Source: Desulfurivibrionaceae bacterium (lineage in GTDB: Bacteria > Desulfobacterota > Desulfobulbia > Desulfobulbales > VMSU01). From it: a DNA stretch of 64,000 bases. The position numbers and the translations under genes are program-made. The first letter of the stretch is position 1. The number at the start of each line of letters is the position of its first letter. The DNA lies in NCBI GenBank assembly GCA_030145275.1, contig JAQYVV010000001.1, positions 1-64,000 of the forward strand, given 5' to 3'. This document shows positions 59,665 to 64,000 of the stretch, piece after piece. The notes beneath the pieces are model-generated. The model saw nothing but the letters and a program-made list of their open reading frames with translations. It had not been told where the DNA came from and did not search any database.

Positions 59665-62271
59665 GTGGCTATAGCTGGCTGGCAGTCAGACATTTATTTA
59701 CTGTACGAGACTGCGCTTGCAGATTTTCCAGTTTCACAAACAGGTATGCCTGTGAAATTAGTTATAGGTACTGGCTCAGGGACTACCAACGCAAATACAA
59801 CTACCGTGTTTGCGGATCTGGGTGAGAACTACAAAAAGCTGGCAGTAGAGTTGAATGATTCTGGGGTCTCGTTGGATGTTTATATGTCTTTGTGGGATAC
59901 CGCCAATAATTACGCGGAACTTTGGGTGAAAATAGATCCAAGTTCTACCGTGGTGCAAAAGCTAAAATTGTATTGGGAGGCTGACCACGAAGACAACCTC
60001 CAGGTTGCCAAAAAGGGTGAGGTCTACAATGGTAGTTTGGCTGGATATAATGATTCGGTCGGTGAGACTAGGTGGATAGATAAGCTAAACAGGGTTGTTA
60101 TTCCAGGGACAGCACTGGCCGGCGATTTTCCGGCAGGTGCAGGAACACTTACTGTTGATTTCCAAACTTTGGGATTAACAACCTGGATAGGTAGTGTGTG
60201 GATAGGTGAGCAAGCCCCAAGCGGTAATGCCTATGACTTTGACGGAAACCAAGTGCAGTTATTTTTCTCAGGTAGTCCAAGCAAGATATCCACTTCTACG
60301 TCTAATGTTATTCTACGAACAGATCCCATCTCTACTTTTGGGATAGACACTGCAAAAAATTACGTTATAGCTTTTTCAAGTCTGCTGCACACCGATACGA
60401 AACAGAGGAGAGCCACCTCCCTTGATGGGGCATTGAATTGGAGTTCTGGATACGGGGTGGAAGAATCTGGCGATACCATACCGGCTTTAGCGTATGTCAG
60501 TGACAACTTGATTTTTTTATTGGAGTCGGTGGATGTCGTAGCCGGGTATTTAGATGTATGGTCTCAATACTCCACCGTGTGGGATTTTAACGAGGAATTG
60601 TCAGTCGGTGACTGTAGCCTTGCCCCCGTTAAAGGCGGGTATCCGGATCAAGTGAATTACGGGTTTTTCAGGAATTGTGACGGAGTTACAAGGTTTGACC
60701 CTAAAGTGGGGAGATACATTAGAACAGATGCAGCTTCTCTGAGTTATATTGATGGGATATTACCTGGCTGGACGAGTAGTGGAGACGACCTACACGCTTT
60801 AGAAATTTGTACCAGATGTGCCGACGGGACTATCGTTGGCAGGCCGTTTAGCTCAGACAATATATTAACTGAGCCTTATAGTTGGACCTACGTCCATTAC
60901 AGCTATATATATCCCACATATTTTCATGGCTGGGTTAGGCGTAGTATTGATGGTCGGACAGATAACGAAAGCGTTGCTTGTGATGGTACTGATTGGGTTA
61001 CAGTGGGTAGTTACACAAACACTGCTATTACTGATGGTTTTGGGGTTGTCAACTGCACGACAGGGGTAGATGACCCGCATGTGCTTGATTACACAGGAGG
61101 TATAGCCTGTAACGGTGGTATTATAGGGGCCAGTTACACTCGTCTTGCTCCCTATACAACCGAAGTATCATTTTTTCGTAAAATAGAGGTTATGAAGGAC
61201 AGCACTTGGCGAATGGCGATGGCCAAGAGCGATATCGACAACTTGTTAATTGTATCGCAGGTTGGCGGGGATATTCCGCCAATAGTTTGCGCCATGGGGT
61301 CTCTTACCCTTTCACCAGCACTCAGCAACATAGCTGTTTTATTTCAGACAGTTTTTTCAAATACAATCCCCCTCGCATCTCTGACAAACTCTTTAAACGT
61401 AGAGAGTATTAATGTCCTTAAATCTCAGGTAACAAGCCCCCTTAACTTTATTGAAGGCTTCACTGCTTGCCCAAATATCCTGGCAGCACCAGGGGGGAGA
61501 GTTGCGGATATTGCTAGTCTGAATAGTGATGCAAATGTGATCGGGATTAGCTGTGGCATAGATGGGGTTGTTGCAAATTTGCATCCGCTGATACTGGATA
61601 TTTCCACTAGCATAGAAGTAAGCCCTGGCGGAGTATTTATTAATGTGCAGGGTTATCCGTTCGGATCTTCTTGGGACAATTTGGAAGTTAACCCAGGCGA
61701 GGCGAGGGTGAATATTCCCCCCATCAACATTAATGGGGCCGTGGCGGCATGTTTCACCGGCAAGGGACAAGTTACGATTCCACTTAGTTTTGCAGAAACA
61801 GGGGCGATACTTGAAAATGCTATACTCCGGAGTGCGGTGGCTATTGTATTAGAAAAATTGCAGCTAGGCGGAAACTATGTCGAGTTAAACGTCTCCGTTT
61901 CTGGTGTTATTGTAAATCTCAAAGGTGTTGATTTAAACATTGGAGTTGCGGCTCTTTTGGGTAGTTTAAAGGCTACGGAAGGCGTCTTTAAGTTTAGCCT
62001 GGCGGACATAGAGTTAAATTTCAGCCCAGGAGAAATGGAAACCTTGTTCCAAGAAAACAAGATAATTAATGATTTTTGCTATCCGTCTCTATCCCTGAAA
62101 TATATAAGGGAGAAATTAGGCACAAGTTCGCAAAAAAGGAAAACATTGACAATGTTCTCGGCAGCAGAGATACGGACAGCCTTCGAAGCAAAGGGGATCG
62201 CCAGAAACTTTGTCGCAGATAAAAGCAATGTAACCTCAACAAGAGAGGCCATAGATGGGCAAATTCACTAA
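59665..62271 (+). CDS. Large tail-fibre-type protein, 868 residues
   Basis: Starts at GTG 59665 (GGGAGG ahead). The first 200 residues have a beta-sandwich style (AIAGWQSDIYLLYETALADFPVSQ; NYAELWVKIDPSSTVVQKLKLYWEADHEDN), the typical concanavalin-like N-terminus of virion proteins with a DUF2341-like fold. The middle is aromatic and beta-rich; the last 250 residues have regular Leu/Val-rich strands (ELNVSVSGVIVNLKGVDLNIGVAALLGSLKAT) forming a fibre-like repeat. A host-binding role is inferred from place at the end of the late operon. Confidence 0.6.
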   Translation: MAIAGWQSDIYLLYETALADFPVSQTGMPVKLVIGTGSGTTNANTTTVFADLGENYKKLAVELNDSGVSLDVYMSLWDTANNYAELWVKIDPSSTVVQKLKLYWEADHEDNLQVAKKGEVYNGSLAGYNDSVGETRWIDKLNRVVIPGTALAGDFPAGAGTLTVDFQTLGLTTWIGSVWIGEQAPSGNAYDFDGNQVQLFFSGSPSKISTSTSNVILRTDPISTFGIDTAKNYVIAFSSLLHTDTKQRRATSLDGALNWSSGYGVEESGDTIPALAYVSDNLIFLLESVDVVAGYLDVWSQYSTVWDFNEELSVGDCSLAPVKGGYPDQVNYGFFRNCDGVTRFDPKVGRYIRTDAASLSYIDGILPGWTSSGDDLHALEICTRCADGTIVGRPFSSDNILTEPYSWTYVHYSYIYPTYFHGWVRRSIDGRTDNESVACDGTDWVTVGSYTNTAITDGFGVVNCTTGVDDPHVLDYTGGIACNGGIIGASYTRLAPYTTEVSFFRKIEVMKDSTWRMAMAKSDIDNLLIVSQVGGDIPPIVCAMGSLTLSPALSNIAVLFQTVFSNTIPLASLTNSLNVESINVLKSQVTSPLNFIEGFTACPNILAAPGGRVADIASLNSDANVIGISCGIDGVVANLHPLILDISTSIEVSPGGVFINVQGYPFGSSWDNLEVNPGEARVNIPPININGAVAACFTGKGQVTIPLSFAETGAILENAILRSAVAIVLEKLQLGGNYVELNVSVSGVIVNLKGVDLNIGVAALLGSLKATEGVFKFSLADIELNFSPGEMETLFQENKIINDFCYPSLSLKYIREKLGTSSQKRKTLTMFSAAEIRTAFEAKGIARNFVADKSNVTSTREAIDGQIH

Positions 62272-62557
62272 GCAGGCATATGAAGAATTTACGATAAGTG
62301 CTGATTTCTCAAAAAACATGGCTTTGGGGGAAACTATAGTAAGTCAAACAGTCGGTGCGCTTGACGTTGACCTGGAAGATGTCAGCGATGTGGTCATTGA
62401 CCAGGGGACCGTTGCAAATGATGGTGAGCATAAGGCAGTTTGCAGGGTCCGCGCAGGAGAAGAATTGAAATCACCTTATAAAATTACATTCAGGGTGACT
62501 ACTTCCAGCGCACATAAGTGGGAACTGGATATTCAGATGAGGATAAAAGAATCGTAA
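62255..62557 (+). CDS. Small C-terminal tail-module protein
   Basis: A 100-residue protein that starts 17 bases inside the previous gene (ATG 62255). A basic start is followed by beta strands (TIVSQTVGALDVDLEDVSDVVIDQGTVANDGEHKAVCRVRAGEELKSPYKITFRV). Probable tail-fibre connector or chaperone, by position only. It ends the last late operon. The gap of 119 bases to the integrase gene contains short inverted repeats around 62570-62640 (GTGCCTTA with TAAGGCAT and ACAGAT with ATCTGT) that could terminate both sides. Confidence 0.5.
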   Translation: MGKFTKQAYEEFTISADFSKNMALGETIVSQTVGALDVDLEDVSDVVIDQGTVANDGEHKAVCRVRAGEELKSPYKITFRVTTSSAHKWELDIQMRIKES

Positions 62558-62676
62558 TTAAAAGGTGGTTAGTGCCTTACAGATTGTTTTCTCGAAGTCT
62601 TCGCTTATCTGTTTTTTAGAAAAGAATTTATAAGGCATTTATCCCCCCTCGGAGTCTTACGCGTACCTGTGGGGTG

Positions 62677-63726
62677 TTAGAACCCCAGTCCAGCTATTTT
62701 GTCAACTGCTGCCGTCTTGTGTGAGTCAATAAGGTGTGAGTAGCGCATAACCATATCCATTGATTTATGACCAAGTATTTCAGCCAGAGTTCTGAGATCG
62801 ACTCCTGCCATAATTAGGTAGGAGGCTGCCGTGTGCCTAAGGTCGTGCATGGTGAAATCTTGGAGTTCGGCATAACGGACTGCATTGTCAAAAGACCGTT
62901 GGAAATAGCGGTTTGGTCGTTTTTTAACGTAGGCTGTGACATTCTCAGGAAGAAAAACCCAATCTTCTGGCTGCCAATTTTGAGGCTGGATTTGTAATAG
63001 GGCCGCAGCCGCCTTCTTGGAAAATGGGGCTCTCCTTGGCTCGGTTTTAGTTTCGGTCAGATCTGCGATAAAATTTTTAAAATCAACCTGTCCCCAGGTG
63101 ATGCCGGCTGCCTCGCTGGGTCGCATGCCGGAGTGGACTAAGAGCAATACATAAGCGTATAGCTTTTTGTTTCTGGACTCACAGCAGATATCCAGCAGTA
63201 TTTTTGCTTCAAGTTCGCTCAAAAAACGAGTGCGACCTCGGGCAACTGTCGGCTTTCTGATTTTTGTAACCGGGTTGGTAAGCTGTAAGCCCCAGTCCCT
63301 ATTGGCTACTGTGTAGATATGCGAAAGAAGGGCGAGTTCTTTCAAGATTGTTGAGGATGAGACGGTCTTTGCCCGTTTGTCTCGATAAGTTGCGACCTGC
63401 TCAGATGAGATACCGATTAAGGTTTGCCCTCTAAAAAATTTCCTGAGAGGTTTTTCTGAAACATTATCGCGATCACGGGTGTTAGGCTTTTTTTTGCTGG
63501 TAACCTCAACTAGATATCGGTCCAGAGCGCCAATGAAATCTCTGTCCCCAGGCGGGTCGTCACCAATATAGCCTCCATTACGTAGGGCTTCCTCCGTTTC
63601 CTCTGCCCACTCATGAGCCTCGGACAGCTTCTTAAAAGTCTGTGAAACCGAGGGGTGGCCTTTGACCCTAACCTTAGCTTTGTATACAACACCTTTGTTA
63701 CGCTGTCTTTTTTCAATTGTTGCCAT
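62677..63726 (-). CDS. int: Phage integrase, tyrosine recombinase, att-site specific
   Basis: The protein (349 residues) starts at ATG 63726 with GGGAGGATAACA before it; the open frame continues backward into the tRNA but is not translated there. Arm-binding part (residues 1-60, KRQRNKGVVYKAKVRVKG), core-binding part (60-160), and catalytic part with Arg202 (GMRPSE), His294-x-x-Arg297 (HDLRHTA), His320 (ILGHKS) and Tyr329 (MRYSHL). All six catalytic positions can be recognised. It lies against attR, the classical position of the integrase that uses that tRNA. It should integrate and, with a directionality factor, excise the phage. Confidence 0.95.
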   Translation of the reverse strand: MATIEKRQRNKGVVYKAKVRVKGHPSVSQTFKKLSEAHEWAEETEEALRNGGYIGDDPPGDRDFIGALDRYLVEVTSKKKPNTRDRDNVSEKPLRKFFRGQTLIGISSEQVATYRDKRAKTVSSSTILKELALLSHIYTVANRDWGLQLTNPVTKIRKPTVARGRTRFLSELEAKILLDICCESRNKKLYAYVLLLVHSGMRPSEAAGITWGQVDFKNFIADLTETKTEPRRAPFSKKAAAALLQIQPQNWQPEDWVFLPENVTAYVKKRPNRYFQRSFDNAVRYAELQDFTMHDLRHTAASYLIMAGVDLRTLAEILGHKSMDMVMRYSHLIDSHKTAAVDKIAGLGF

Positions 63727-63900
63727 TGTTATCCTCCCGGAAACCGCCAAATTTTCTTGGGGACATTTTGGGGACACTTTTGGGGACAATTCTAAGCAAA
63801 TTGTAGCAAAAAGACAAGGTTTATTGACGACTACTGATGACTGAGGCAGAAACAAAAAAGGCCAAAACCCCTTACTGCTGGTGGTTTTGGCCTGTATTTG
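63727..63900. other. Region between integrase and attR with a tRNA terminator
   Basis: This 174-base stretch has no gene. It holds the integrase upstream region and the phage-borne tRNA terminator at 63859-63893. Two related TGGGGACA-type words at about 63759-63787 (GGGGACATTTTGGGGACAC, then TGGGGACAATTC) form a direct repeat spaced 14-15 bases that could be integrase arm sites. Confidence 0.45.
63859..63893 (-). terminator. Phage-supplied terminator of the tRNA-Arg gene
   Basis: Perfect 11-base arms AGGCCAAAACC (63859-63869) and its complement (63883-63893), read on the minus strand, are followed by a T-run (complement of 63853-63858). It lies just past the tRNA 3' end. It replaces the displaced chromosomal terminator at 2535-2564. 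Confidence 0.75.
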
Positions 63901-63946
63901 TTGGTGCCCCCGGCATGATTCGAACATGCGACACCAGGATTAGGAA
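63901..63946. repeat. attR: 46-bp direct repeat inside tRNA-Arg
   Basis: Identical to 2572-2617. It spans the 3' part of the tRNA from one base past CCA through the anticodon loop. The phage therefore carries the 3' tRNA part that restores the gene after integration. The crossover lies somewhere in these 46 bases, as usual for tRNA-targeting integrases, probably in the anticodon-loop side. Confidence 0.93.
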
Positions 63947-63977
63947 TCCTGTGCTCTATCCCCTGAGCTACGGGGGC
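63902..63977 (-). tRNA. tRNA-Arg with anticodon CCT
   Basis: Read on the minus strand, the gene folds well: acceptor GCCCCCG with CGGGGGC, D-arm GCTC/GAGC, anticodon arm CAGGA/TCCTG with loop TTCCTAA (anticodon CCT), T-arm GCATG/CATGC with loop TTCGAAT, discriminator A and an encoded CCA end. It decodes AGG. The 3' part comes from the phage (46-bp att), and the 5' part from the chromosome, so the function is kept. The promoter lies beyond the window's right edge. Confidence 0.95.
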
Positions 63978-64000
63978 AAAATGATAATATGCCAATGTCA

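Larger units (their letters stand above)
2572..63946. mobile_element. Temperate short-tailed phage integrated in tRNA-Arg(CCT), with defence cargo
   Basis: The element is bounded by the 46-bp att repeats and is about 61.3 kb from att to att. It has an integrase beside attR, a divergent immunity region, a replication gene, a terminase, portal and capsid module, tail genes and an endolysin. Every structural gene looks intact, so an inducible prophage is plausible. Three cargo blocks (7.3-18.5, 35.6-43.8 and 51.7-53.9 kb) carry restriction, toxin-antitoxin and signalling genes. The P22-like portal, the N4-gp56/DUF4043-like capsid protein and the giant polyvalent protein, with no tail tube, sheath or tape-measure gene seen, point to a podovirus-type particle. 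That particle type is inferred. Confidence 0.93.

Noticed and set aside
63727-63927. Longer integrase start at 63927
   Set aside because: The upstream extension is translated from the tRNA gene and terminator, and the ATG at 63726 has a far better ribosome site.

Overview
The window is dominated by one integrated temperate phage, about 61.3 kb long (2572-63946), sitting in a tRNA-Arg(CCT) gene. The boundaries are direct: a 46-bp repeat at 2572-2617 recurs at 63901-63946, where it is the 3' part of an intact tRNA up to the end of the anticodon loop. A tyrosine integrase lies next to the right copy. Chromosome is left at both edges. On the left are the first 54 codons of a sucrose-phosphorylase-like gene and a three-gene HipBST-type toxin-antitoxin operon with three operator-like inverted repeats. 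On the right is only the 5' part of the tRNA. The host looks like a Gram-negative bacterium of proteobacterial or Desulfobacterota type, but the evidence is thin and I name no species.

The phage reads left to right as follows. (1) Lysogeny and early region, 2.6-7.1 kb: an ImmA-like protease and an XRE repressor facing a Cro-like and an excisionase-like gene across an operator region, then a replication protein, a zinc-ribbon microprotein and a second tyrosine recombinase. (2) Accessory and defence block, 7.3-18.5 kb: two NrdR-like zinc-ribbon microproteins, an AbiE-type toxin-antitoxin pair, a type III restriction-modification pair, an Mrr-like nuclease, two unknown genes, and a receiver/histidine-kinase pair. 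(3) First late operon, 18.7-35.5 kb: terminase, P22-like portal, scaffold-like protein, N4-gp56/DUF4043-like capsid protein, adaptor and tail genes. No tape-measure or contractile-sheath gene is seen, so a short-tailed (podovirus) particle is the best guess. (4) Cargo, 35.6-43.8 kb: a leftward operon of an McrB-like AAA+ protein with coiled coil, an McrC/DUF2357-like nuclease and a DUF3800 protein, then an LRR gene. (5) A 2,441-residue polyvalent virion protein, 44.2-51.5 kb. (6) A second cargo cassette ending in an HNH nuclease, 51.7-53.9 kb. (7) Lysis and distal tail genes, 54.2-62.6 kb, and then the integrase.

The most notable new structure is a duplicated intergenic module (44009-44167 and 54 kb copy 53996-54124). 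Each copy has a TTGTTT-N17-TATAAA promoter, a conserved leader with a small hairpin and a strong intrinsic terminator, and each lies just upstream of a late gene and just downstream of a cargo cassette. The layout resembles lambda pR'-tR' and suggests antitermination-controlled late transcription re-started after each cargo insertion. The McrBC-like operon, with its IF2-N-like domain, long coiled coil, double zinc ribbon and DUF3800 partner, is the best candidate for a poorly described defence system. It resembles the coiled-coil McrBC relatives called CoCoNuTs. The response-regulator/kinase pair is the second candidate.

Base composition and codon use were judged by eye only. Cargo genes (14.9-18.5, 35.7-43.8 and 51.7-53.9 kb) look clearly more AT-rich than the structural genes.
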